From NCBI GenBank assembly GCA_904502175.1, contig CAJGDU010000084.1, positions 1 to 5,557 of the forward strand: a DNA stretch of 5,557 nucleotides, written 5' to 3'. The DNA is from Clostridiaceae bacterium. GTDB lineage: Bacteria > Bacillota > Clostridia > Oscillospirales > Acutalibacteraceae. A program made the position numbers and the translations under genes. The notes beneath the pieces were generated by a model. The model was not told the DNA's origin. It worked only from the letters and a program-made list of their open reading frames with translations, and did no database searches. Below, piece by piece: positions 1-5,506 of the stretch. Every line of letters starts with the position of its first letter. Position 1 is the stretch's first letter.

Positions 1-53
1 ACCAGCATGGCAAGCGCCAGCAGAGTCACGACGAGTGCGTTTCTCTTTCTCAA
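1..53 (-). CDS. 5' end of a gene for a probable secreted or membrane protein (partial, TTG start)
   Basis: Only the first 17 codons plus two bases lie in the window; the gene continues past position 1. The reading begins at a TTG at 53-51 and gives MRKRNALVVTLLALAML, a short basic N-terminus (Arg2, Lys3, Arg4) followed by a hydrophobic stretch. This is typical of the start of a Sec signal peptide, a lipoprotein signal or a first membrane helix. The start is chosen because AGGAG at 65-61 lies 7 bases upstream and no in-frame ATG or GTG lies nearby upstream. A promoter-like sequence about 80 bases upstream fits an independently transcribed gene following the copper ATPase operon. The function cannot be named from so little sequence. 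Main uncertainty: a 17-codon open frame could occur by chance, but the ribosome site, charge pattern and hydrophobic run together make a real gene likely. Confidence 0.6.
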   Translation of the reverse strand, partial: MRKRNALVVTLLALAML

Positions 54-60
54 AATGCTT

Positions 61-65
61 CTCCT
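61..65 (-). promoter_or_regulatory. Ribosome binding site for the TTG-start partial gene
   Basis: On the minus strand AGGAG is followed by a 7-base spacer and then TTG. It decides the non-ATG start of the left-edge partial gene, since no ATG or GTG is suitably placed downstream of it. Confidence 0.6.
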
Positions 66-130
66 GTTTCTGATGTGGTGATTTTGTTTGTGTGGTTTTT
101 GTGTGTGCGTTTAAGTACTTTAACATAAAT

Positions 131-158
131 ATTATACAGGAGTCAAATTTCCTGTACA
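131..158 (-). promoter_or_regulatory. Candidate promoter for the left-edge gene, overlapped by an inverted repeat
   Basis: Read on the minus strand, TGTACA (158-153, 4 of 6 matches to a -35) is followed after 16 bases by a consensus -10, TATAAT (136-131). This predicts a start of transcription near 124 and a leader of about 70 bases before the TTG at 53. A second pairing, TTGACT (146-141) with TAAAGT 18 bases downstream, is also possible. The sequence between the -35 and -10 is filled by the inverted repeat described separately, which would place a repressor on the promoter core. Confidence 0.45.
135..156. promoter_or_regulatory. Perfect 7-bp inverted repeat, probable operator
   Basis: TACAGGA (135-141) and TCCTGTA (150-156) are exact reverse complements separated by 8 bases. 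The ends read TACA and TGTA, the half-site letters of CopY/BlaI-type operators, but the separation is far larger than the TACANNTGTA copper box, so the family of the bound regulator is not determined. It could instead be a weak hairpin after the stop codon of the SafE-like gene. However, no U-rich run follows on the minus strand, and its placement across a promoter core favours an operator. Confidence 0.4.
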
Positions 159-166
159 TATGTGTA
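155..166. promoter_or_regulatory. Imperfect copper-box-like palindrome TACATATGTGTA
   Basis: The bases TACATATGTG match the CopY-type box TACANNTGTA at all but the last defined position. Over 12 bases the site reads TACA-N4-TGTA, a perfect 4-bp dyad. It overlaps the end of the 7-bp inverted repeat and lies just upstream of or across the candidate -35. A copper-responsive role is suggested by the neighbouring copper ATPase and is inference only; no CopY- or CsoR-type gene is in the window. Confidence 0.25.
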
Positions 167-174
167 CTGGCGAT

Positions 175-945
175 TCAGGCCACCATTGCCAGCCCTTTGA
201 GCACCATCTGGATGGCCAGGAAGATGACGAGAAGGGCGGAAACGGGCAGGACCCACTTCCAGTTTCGCGACTCAAAGACGGAGCTCAGCGCGCCGAACAG
301 GAACAAAAGCGGGAGCGTGCCGAGGGCGAAGAGGAACATGGCAAGGGCCCCTTTTCCGGGGTTCCCGGCCGCCACCGCGTAGAACTGGATGGCCTGCATG
401 GTCCCGCAGGGCAGGAGCGCGGTGAGCGCGCCCATGACGAACGCGTTGGCGGAGTAGAAGCGCCCGAGGAACCGGGAATACCACTTCGGGACCGAGAACG
501 CGGCCTGCCCGAACAGCAGGGAGACGCCCATGATGAACATGAGGACGCCGGAGACGATGGGCACATAGCCCCGGACGGCATCCGACAGAGACAGCACGGA
601 GCCGAGGGCGCCGAGCACCAGGCCGACCAGCGTGTAGGAGAGGATGCGCGCGCTCTGGTACTTCACGTTCTCCAGGACGCGGGACTTCGCCTGCTCGTTC
701 GAGGTGACGCTGAGGACGATGCCGCCGCACATGCCGACACAGTGGATGGAGGACAGCAGGCCGTAAAGGAAGACCATGCCGAGACCCGCGTTCTCGGAGA
801 TGACCGGGCGCTCCAGGCCTCTCCCCCGGAGCCACTCCATGACGGGCATGAGCAGGTCCAGGCGGAACACGTACTGCACCAGCACAAAGGCCAGCAGCAG
901 GACGGCCAGCACGGCAAGGATGACATCCGTCGTCTTTCGCTTCAC
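175..945 (-). CDS. SafE/UreH/DsbD_2-family polytopic membrane protein
   Basis: A 256-residue integral membrane protein of the family variously named sulfite exporter TauE/SafE, UreH-like or DsbD_2 transmembrane domain. About seven helices are visible (roughly 8-28, 54-80, 98-120, 127-147, 165-190, 198-220, 229-252). The family's two diagnostic cysteine motifs are present: HCVGMCGG (His68, Cys69, Met72, Cys73) at the end of the second helix and LLPCG (Cys180) in the fifth. These Cys/Met/His residues are suited to metal handling or thiol redox chemistry within the membrane. Relatives are often encoded beside, or fused to, heavy-metal domains and copper ATPases, so copper handling is a better guess than sulfite export. 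The start is a GTG whose sequence GTGA overlaps the stop of the ATPase gene by 4 bases, supported by GAGGAGG 8 bases upstream. No fused HMA or cupredoxin domain is present. It is the last gene of the operon. The family call is firm; the transported species is not known. Confidence 0.88.
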   Translation of the reverse strand: MKRKTTDVILAVLAVLLLAFVLVQYVFRLDLLMPVMEWLRGRGLERPVISENAGLGMVFLYGLLSSIHCVGMCGGIVLSVTSNEQAKSRVLENVKYQSARILSYTLVGLVLGALGSVLSLSDAVRGYVPIVSGVLMFIMGVSLLFGQAAFSVPKWYSRFLGRFYSANAFVMGALTALLPCGTMQAIQFYAVAAGNPGKGALAMFLFALGTLPLLFLFGALSSVFESRNWKWVLPVSALLVIFLAIQMVLKGLAMVA

Positions 946-3071
946 GTGTTTTTCCTCCTCATGCGCGATGCGTTCAGCACCACGGAAATCGAACTCAGGG
1001 ACATGGCGGCCGCCGCCAGGACCGGGTTGAGCAGTCCCGCCGCGGCCACACTCAGGGCAATAACGTTATAGAGACACGACAGAACGAGGTTCTGCCGGAT
1101 GTTGCGCACGGCTTTGCGGCCGAGGCGGATGCACCAGGGAATGCGGGACAGGTCGCCGTTCAGGATGACGACGTTGGCGGTCTCCCCGGCCAGGGCGGTC
1201 TTCCCGCCCAGCTCGAACCCGATGTCCGCGCAGGCCAGCGAGGGGATGTCGTTCAGGCCGTCGCCCGCCATGGCAATGACGGTCCCCTTCTCCTGCTCGG
1301 CCTTCAGGAAGGCGGTCTTCTCCTCCGGGAGCAGGCCGGAAAAGACTTCCTCCAGGCCTGCCTGCTCGGCCGCCTGGCGGGCGGGCGCCTCCTTGTCCCC
1401 GGTGAGGAGGACGGTCCGGACCCCGAGGTCCGAGAGCTCCCGGATGGTGCCGGGCGCCTCCTCGCGGAGGGAGTCGGTCAGGAAGCAGGCGCCTTCGACG
1501 ACGCCGTCCCGGCAGATGAGGAGCACCGTTTTGCGCTGGGTGCCCAGCTGGTCGAGAATGCGTGCGACGGACGCCTCCGGCGCGCCCTGCTCGCGGGCGA
1601 AGTCCGGGCTGCCGACGGCTATGGTGTGGCCGTCCCACTCCGCGAGGACCCCTTTGCCGGGGAACGAGCGGAGCGCATCTGCGATCGGGATGTCCTCCGG
1701 ACGCAGCGCGGTCTTGCGCAGGACGGCCTCGGCCAGCGGGTGGTACGACTGCTTCTCCGCCACGGCGGCGTCCAGCAGGAGTGCCTCGACCGACGGAGCG
1801 TCCAGCAGCACGATGTCCGTGACGTCGAAGGCGCCGCGGGTGAGGGTCCCGGTCTTATCGAACCCGACCCAGGCGACCTCCGCGAGGTCTTCCACCGCCC
1901 GGCTCTCTTTGATGACGACGCCTTTTTCCGCGGCGGCCGACACGGCGGCGGACACGGAAAGGGGCACCGCAATGCCTAAGGCGCAGGGGCAGGCCACGAT
2001 GATGACGCTGATGAAGGTCCGGACCGCCCGGGACACATCGCCCGGGGACAGGAACAAAAGCCAGGCCAGGAAGGCGGCGACGGCCAGGACCAGCACCGCC
2101 GGGAAGAACCAGCGGACCACGCGGTCCGTGCGGCTCTGCAGCGGGCTCTTCGCGGAGAACGACGCGGTCACGTCGACGATGATGTCGGAGAGCAGGGTGT
2201 GTTCCCGCTCCGCGGTCACGGCCATGGTGAAGACGCCTTCGGTGTTCAGGGTGCCGGCGTACACGGCCTCCCCCGCGCTCTTGCGGACGGGGACAGCCTC
2301 GCCGGACAGCATGGACTCGTCGACGAACCCGCTGCCGGACCGCACGACACCGTCCAGGGGGACCCGGTCGCCCTCGCGGATGAGCAGCTCCTCGCCGCGC
2401 CGGACCGCCGCCGTCTCCTCTTCGACCTCCGCGCCATCCCGCAGGACGACCGCCTTTTTCGGGATCTTCTCATAGAGGGCGGCCAGGGCGTTGTCCGTCC
2501 CGGCGTTCAGCCGCTGCTCCACCAGGCGTCCGGTGAGCACCATCGTCAAAATGAGGGCAGACGAGTCGAAGTAGATCTCGCTCGTCAGCCCCCGTAAAAA
2601 AGCATAGAAACTGTAGGCCCAGGCACAGGTCGTGCTGAAGGCCACCATGAAGGACATATTCAGGGTTTTGTTTTTCAGGCCCCTGGCCGCGTCCCGGTAG
2701 AACTCGGCGCCGATATAAAACTGGACCACAGTCGCCAGGACCGCTTTCAGCGGCAGGGGGACGGCCATGGTCAGCGGGACCGTCATCAGCAGCGAGAGGA
2801 GCACCTTGCGCAGGAGCCGCCGGCTCTTCTCCTCCTGGAGACGGGCGACGGTCCCGTAGGTGTACTCGACGGCGTGATAGCCGGTCCGCTCAATGGCCTG
2901 GAGCACGTCCTCCTGGGACACCTCCGTTTCGTCGAAGCAGACAGCGGCGCTGTTCTCCAGCGCGGAGACGTTGGCGGAGGTGACGCCGGGCAGGGCATGC
3001 AGGGTTCGCTCAATGTCTATCCCGCAGGCGGCACAGTACATGCCGTCCACGAATAAACGGACTGTTTTCAT
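942..3071 (-). CDS. P1B-type Cu(I)-transporting ATPase with N-terminal HMA domain (CopA/CcoI-like)
   Basis: A 709-residue ATP-driven heavy-metal pump of the inner membrane, expected to move Cu(I) out of the cytoplasm. Visible in order: an HMA metal-binding domain at about 1-70 with Cys13-Ala-Ala-Cys16; two helix pairs at about 86-124 and 140-182; the actuator domain with SGE (256-258, where TGE is usual); helices at about 319-372 carrying the metal-site Cys361-Pro-Cys363; the phosphorylation motif DKTGTLT (Asp405); the P1B-specific His-Pro (444-445); TGD (557-559); GDGLND (603-608); and final helices with Tyr668-Asn669 and MSLSS (690-694). CPC with YN and MxxSS is the known Cu(I) signature. 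The length is normal for a one-HMA pump and no core motif is missing. The ATG overlaps the stop of the upstream Ldi-like gene as ATGA. No Shine-Dalgarno sequence is visible before it, so translation probably depends on coupling. The SafE-like gene follows with a 4-base overlap. Whether it serves copper detoxification (CopA) or cuproenzyme assembly (CcoI/FixI-like) cannot be read from sequence, though the SafE-like partner is compatible with assembly. Confidence 0.95.
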   Translation of the reverse strand: MKTVRLFVDGMYCAACGIDIERTLHALPGVTSANVSALENSAAVCFDETEVSQEDVLQAIERTGYHAVEYTYGTVARLQEEKSRRLLRKVLLSLLMTVPLTMAVPLPLKAVLATVVQFYIGAEFYRDAARGLKNKTLNMSFMVAFSTTCAWAYSFYAFLRGLTSEIYFDSSALILTMVLTGRLVEQRLNAGTDNALAALYEKIPKKAVVLRDGAEVEEETAAVRRGEELLIREGDRVPLDGVVRSGSGFVDESMLSGEAVPVRKSAGEAVYAGTLNTEGVFTMAVTAEREHTLLSDIIVDVTASFSAKSPLQSRTDRVVRWFFPAVLVLAVAAFLAWLLFLSPGDVSRAVRTFISVIIVACPCALGIAVPLSVSAAVSAAAEKGVVIKESRAVEDLAEVAWVGFDKTGTLTRGAFDVTDIVLLDAPSVEALLLDAAVAEKQSYHPLAEAVLRKTALRPEDIPIADALRSFPGKGVLAEWDGHTIAVGSPDFAREQGAPEASVARILDQLGTQRKTVLLICRDGVVEGACFLTDSLREEAPGTIRELSDLGVRTVLLTGDKEAPARQAAEQAGLEEVFSGLLPEEKTAFLKAEQEKGTVIAMAGDGLNDIPSLACADIGFELGGKTALAGETANVVILNGDLSRIPWCIRLGRKAVRNIRQNLVLSCLYNVIALSVAAAGLLNPVLAAAAMSLSSISVVLNASRMRRKNT
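954..960 (-). promoter_or_regulatory. Ribosome binding site deciding the GTG start of the SafE-like gene
   Basis: GAGGAGG on the minus strand, 8 bases from the GTG at 945-943. It is embedded in the last codons of the ATPase gene (the Arg-Arg of its C-terminus). A site this strong supports the GTG over any later ATG. Confidence 0.75.
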
Positions 3072-4978
3072 GCAGGAATGACCGTGACGGGAGTTCTGCC
3101 GGCCAGTGTGACGGCCAGTTTGGCTTCCCCGTTTTCGTCGGCGATGAACTGCGCGCCGGTCTCCTTCACCGTGTACGCCTTGCCGGCGGCCAGGCGGGAG
3201 AGGCCGAGCGTGGTGTCGCAGCCGTTCGCATTACAGGGGTACAGGACGAGTTCGAGGTCGTCGCCGTGGCTGAACGCCTTCGCGACCAGGACGTCCGGGT
3301 AGGCGGCATCGGTCAGCAGCGGGCCGGTCTTCGTGCACGCCGCGGGGCCGTCGACGACGGCGCGGCGCCAGCCGTTATGGGTGTTGATCATGGACTGCAG
3401 CAGGGCCGCGTTGACCTCTGAAGAGCACTTGAAGTGAACAGCGCCGTTCTCTTCGATGATCTTCTCGCCCTTCTCGTCGAGAGTGCGCTTCGCGGCGTCA
3501 TAGGCTTCTCTGTCGCCCATTTCCGCGGCGGGCATCATGGCGAGGGCTGCGGTGTCGCAGTAGTTCAGTTTGAAGTTGCCGTGGTCGACGGGGATGGCCT
3601 TGTGGATGAGGGTGCCGTCCCGGTCTCTCTTATAGGTCCCCTGCCGGAAGAAGGCATAGGTCTGGCGGGCGAGTTCCGGGTCGCCCGTGTTGTACATGGG
3701 AATCTGGAAGCTCTCCGCGGTCGGCAGCGGCAGGTTCATGCCGACACCGGTGCGGCCGGACTTGAACAGGTACGAGCTGCCGTCCGGGAGAGTCATCTCA
3801 CGGACGAAGGAGTTGTACACTTCCAGTTCGTGGTCCTTCCAGATGGTCGTGCCGTAAATGCCGTCGTAGCTGATGATGCTCTGGATGGCCTTCCAGTTGC
3901 AGAGGGAGTACATGAAGTTCGGCTCGCAGGGGTAGACGGTGTAGTCGTGCCCCGCCCAGTTCTCCACGATGCGGTTCGCGATCTTGTGGATGTCATAGGG
4001 GTACGTGCCGAGCTTGTCCTTGAAGGTGATGCTGCCGGGTTCTTCATAGCGTTTATCGCCGTTGTTCCTCGTATACATGGTGACGTTCACGAGGAAGAAG
4101 CCGGTCATCATGACGTTGTCCCACTTGAACGGGTCGCCCGAAAACTTCAGGTTGCCCCAGATGTTCTCGAGGCGCCAGTACCGCCAGGACTTCGGGTGCG
4201 TGTAGAACTTGATGAGGTTCTCCTGCGCCTCCTTGGCGTAGCCCTGGAAGTTGGGGGTGTACTGGCACTGGATCTGCTGCAGCGTGTTCAGCATGAGGTT
4301 CGTCTGATAGCGCAGCGAGTTCAGGGAGAACTGCTGGGAGTGGATGTTGTTGTAGCCCCAGAAGGAGCCGTAGGGCGCGAAGGCGGTGTCGAACAGGTAC
4401 TGCTCGTGCCGCAGTTCTTCCTCGGTCAGCTCGAACTCGCCGTCCGGGACCTCGGGTTCCGCCATGGCTTCCTCGGCGGGGATCTCTTCCTTATAGAACT
4501 CCAGGCGCTCTTTCTGGCGCGCGAGCGCGGCCTTGCGTTTCCGGACGTTGTGGATGCGCGTGGCGATGAAATACAGTACCGCCGCGGCGAGCGTCAGGAT
4601 GAGGCCGGTGACGGGGCCCCACTTGGGGTCGCGCAGCCAGACGGTGGCGGTGAGTGCCGCGGTCCCCCACCAGACGAGGAACGGCATGAACTGCGCGCCG
4701 GTGGCCCACCAGGGGAACAGGCCGATGAGCAGCATGATGACCACGACCAGCAGGAACAGGAGGATGCCGCTGACGCCGCCCATGGCAAGGAAGCCGCCGC
4801 CCGGGACGATGAGGCCGGCGCCGGCCACTTTCCAGGCCCAGCTCAGGTCCAGAATGAACGGCAGCAGGCCGATGAGGGCCATGACCGCATACTCGATCCA
4901 GATGCGGCGTTTATGTTTCTTGGTAACAGGGCCGTCAACTTCCGTTGTTTCGTAGATCGATAACTTGCGTTCTTCCAT
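3068..4978 (-). CDS. Membrane-anchored linalool dehydratase/isomerase (Ldi)-like protein, substrate unknown
   Basis: 636 residues. A basic N-terminus (KKHKRR, 20-25) precedes about four membrane helices (roughly 28-46, 66-88, 95-114, 121-140). A very basic segment (143-158) and an acidic linker (163-192) follow, then a soluble domain (about 190-550) and a small beta-rich C-terminus (about 560-636). The soluble domain resembles Castellaniella defragrans Ldi, an alpha/alpha-barrel enzyme that interconverts linalool, myrcene and geraniol. By comparison with the Ldi sequence and numbering as I remember them, Asp39, Tyr45 and Tyr66 correspond to Asp197, Tyr203 and Tyr224 with identical spacing; Met125 to Met290; Cys171 and Cys180 to Cys351 and Cys360 in the shared CEPN/CN segment; and an EMGD segment near 486-489 also matches. 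His129 is replaced by Phe294 and Tyr240 apparently by Thr420, so the substrate or chemistry probably differs. Positive residues flanking the helices suggest the enzyme domain faces the cytoplasm, unlike periplasmic Ldi. The ATG is supported by AAGGGAG 8 bases upstream. The 5' end overlaps the small membrane gene by 44 bases and the 3' end overlaps the copper ATPase start by 4. The domain call is fairly sure; no reaction can be assigned. Confidence 0.82.
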   Translation of the reverse strand: MEERKLSIYETTEVDGPVTKKHKRRIWIEYAVMALIGLLPFILDLSWAWKVAGAGLIVPGGGFLAMGGVSGILLFLLVVVIMLLIGLFPWWATGAQFMPFLVWWGTAALTATVWLRDPKWGPVTGLILTLAAAVLYFIATRIHNVRKRKAALARQKERLEFYKEEIPAEEAMAEPEVPDGEFELTEEELRHEQYLFDTAFAPYGSFWGYNNIHSQQFSLNSLRYQTNLMLNTLQQIQCQYTPNFQGYAKEAQENLIKFYTHPKSWRYWRLENIWGNLKFSGDPFKWDNVMMTGFFLVNVTMYTRNNGDKRYEEPGSITFKDKLGTYPYDIHKIANRIVENWAGHDYTVYPCEPNFMYSLCNWKAIQSIISYDGIYGTTIWKDHELEVYNSFVREMTLPDGSSYLFKSGRTGVGMNLPLPTAESFQIPMYNTGDPELARQTYAFFRQGTYKRDRDGTLIHKAIPVDHGNFKLNYCDTAALAMMPAAEMGDREAYDAAKRTLDEKGEKIIEENGAVHFKCSSEVNAALLQSMINTHNGWRRAVVDGPAACTKTGPLLTDAAYPDVLVAKAFSHGDDLELVLYPCNANGCDTTLGLSRLAAGKAYTVKETGAQFIADENGEAKLAVTLAGRTPVTVIPA

Positions 4979-5174
4979 CTTGATATCTCCCTTCCTTGTC
5001 CCGCTCGAAAAAGCTGTAATATTTCGTATTCTCCAGGTCTTTCTTCAGTTCTTCGCTTGAGGTCTCTTCTTTTCGCAGTTTCTTTTTCAGGTGTTTGAAC
5101 AGCACCTTGAGTTTGTCCCGCACGCCGTAGACGCCGCACAGGATGAGAATGATGATGGCACAGCATGGATACAT
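4935..5174 (-). CDS. Small single-pass membrane protein of unknown function
   Basis: 79 residues, not recognised as a known family. It begins with a hydrophobic segment (about 3-17) containing Cys4, Cys5 and Cys13. A strongly basic amphipathic stretch follows (about 18-36, rich in Lys), then a charged, probably helical region (37-50) and a polar tail. This is a membrane-anchored peptide with a probably cytoplasmic charged domain. The ATG is well supported by AGGAGG 6 bases upstream and by a promoter-like sequence just beyond that. Another frame with an ATG at 5166 is open through the same stretch but lacks such a site and encodes no plausible membrane segment. The last 44 bases overlap the start of the Ldi-like gene in another frame, so its final 14 residues are constrained by that gene. 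It is the first gene of the operon, and its position suggests a partner or regulator of the Ldi-like membrane protein (inference). The local base composition is more AT-rich than the genes downstream. Confidence 0.72.
   Translation of the reverse strand: MYPCCAIIILILCGVYGVRDKLKVLFKHLKKKLRKEETSSEELKKDLENTKYYSFFERDKEGRYQDGRTQVIDLRNNGS
4987..4993 (-). promoter_or_regulatory. Ribosome binding site of the Ldi-like gene
   Basis: AAGGGAG on the minus strand, 8 bases before the ATG at 4978-4976. It lies inside the upstream small membrane gene and fixes the start within that gene, giving a real 44-base coding overlap. Confidence 0.7.
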
Positions 5175-5180
5175 AACATC

Positions 5181-5186
5181 CCTCCT
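5181..5186 (-). promoter_or_regulatory. Ribosome binding site of the small membrane gene
   Basis: A perfect AGGAGG on the minus strand, 6 bases from the ATG at 5174-5172. It selects this frame over the competing open frame. Confidence 0.75.
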
Positions 5187-5195
5187 CTGCTTTTC

Positions 5196-5225
5196 AGTAT
5201 AACTTTTCTTTTATGGGGCAAACAA
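5196..5225 (-). promoter_or_regulatory. Candidate promoter of the four-gene operon
   Basis: On the minus strand TTGTTT (5225-5220, 3 of 6 matches to a -35) is followed after 18 bases by TATACT (5201-5196, 5 of 6 matches to a -10) in AT-rich surroundings. It lies directly downstream of the terminator and upstream of the AGGAGG. Transcription would begin near 5189, leaving a very short leader of about 15 bases. The -35 is weak, so an activator or another sigma factor is possible. Confidence 0.5.
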
Positions 5226-5239
5226 GGGCGATTTTCTTA

Positions 5240-5255
5240 TCAATAAACAAATTGA
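5240..5255. promoter_or_regulatory. Inverted repeat TCAAT-N6-ATTGA upstream of the operon promoter
   Basis: A perfect 5-bp dyad with a 6-base spacer, lying between the terminator and the candidate -35 (its edge is 15 bases from 5225). This is a position where an activator or repressor could bind. The short arms in AT-rich DNA mean it may be chance. It has the reverse polarity of an FNR/CRP-type TTGAT-N4-ATCAA site. Confidence 0.25.
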
Positions 5256-5262
5256 CTAAAGG

Positions 5263-5299
5263 AAAAACCCGCCGGGTCTTTGGGACCGCGACGGGTTTT
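5263..5299 (-). terminator. Strong Rho-independent terminator after the regulator gene
   Basis: On the minus strand a GC-rich hairpin (5299-5264) starts 10 bases after the TAA of the helix-turn-helix gene. Arms beginning AAAACCCG and ending CGGGTTTT pair over about 15 bp, with one G-T wobble and one bulged C around a 5-base CCAAA loop. The hairpin runs into five Ts (5267-5263). The A-run on the other side gives a T-run on the plus strand, so the element could act in both directions. It separates the regulator unit from the downstream operon. Confidence 0.9.
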
Positions 5300-5309
5300 G
5301 ACTGTGTGC

Positions 5310-5504
5310 TTATTCTTCCCAGAACAGCTCGTCCAGGGTCTTGTCGAGTGCTTTGCAGATGCTGATGCACAGGTTGATGGTCGGGTTGTAGTCGCCCTTT
5401 TCAATGGCGCTGATGGTCTGCCGGGACACGCCGCAGAGTGCGGCCAGGTCCGCCTGGGACAGGTCCTTCGCCGCCCGGGCCGATTTCAGTCGCAGATTTT
5501 TCAT
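5310..5504 (-). CDS. Small Xre/Cro-family helix-turn-helix transcriptional regulator
   Basis: 64 residues, essentially one DNA-binding domain of the HTH_3/Xre type. The pattern is complete: helices 2 and 3 at about 16-37, with SQADLA, then GVSRQT and the recognition helix ending in IEKGDYNP, then the closing helices around CKALDKTLDELF. This matches the compact 65-70 residue regulators of Bacillota (YozG-like) that are usually encoded beside a small polytopic membrane protein and act as autoregulators. The ATG is preceded by GGAGGG with a 6-base spacer. The upstream gene ends only 2 bases before it, so the two are co-transcribed. A terminator follows immediately, so it is not part of the downstream copper/Ldi-like operon, though it could still bind near it. 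Its target and signal are unknown. Confidence 0.92.
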   Translation of the reverse strand: MKNLRLKSARAAKDLSQADLAALCGVSRQTISAIEKGDYNPTINLCISICKALDKTLDELFWEE

Positions 5505-5506
5505 GG

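Noticed and set aside
131..146. TTGACT and TATAAT on the minus strand as one promoter.
   Set aside because: They are only 4 bases apart, far too close to act as a -35/-10 pair; each was considered with other partners instead.
135..166. The inverted repeat as a terminator of the SafE-like gene.
   Set aside because: A 7-bp stem with an 8-base AT-rich loop is weak and no T-run follows on the minus strand. I saw no clear terminator for this operon.
175..945. Calling this gene a sulfite exporter.
   Set aside because: The name belongs to the wider TauE/SafE grouping. The HCxGMCGG and LPCG motifs and the copper ATPase neighbour point to the UreH/DsbD_2 branch linked to metals.
160..1071. A long open frame on the plus strand rich in Glu, His, Asp and Gly.
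   Set aside because: It lies opposite the SafE-like gene, has low-complexity composition typical of the antisense of a GC-rich membrane gene, and has no ribosome site or recognisable domain.
1099..2475. A 458-codon open frame on the plus strand, rich in Ser, Arg and Thr.
   Set aside because: It is the antisense shadow of the copper ATPase, whose motifs are complete on the other strand. The composition is not that of a folded protein.
3434..4963. A 509-codon open frame on the plus strand, rich in Val, Glu and Asp.
   Set aside because: It is antisense to the Ldi-like gene, which shows family-specific residues at conserved spacing. High GC at third positions explains the missing stops.
5240..5255. 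An FNR/CRP-type site upstream of the operon.
   Set aside because: The dyad is TCAAT-N6-ATTGA, the wrong orientation and spacing for TTGAT-N4-ATCAA.
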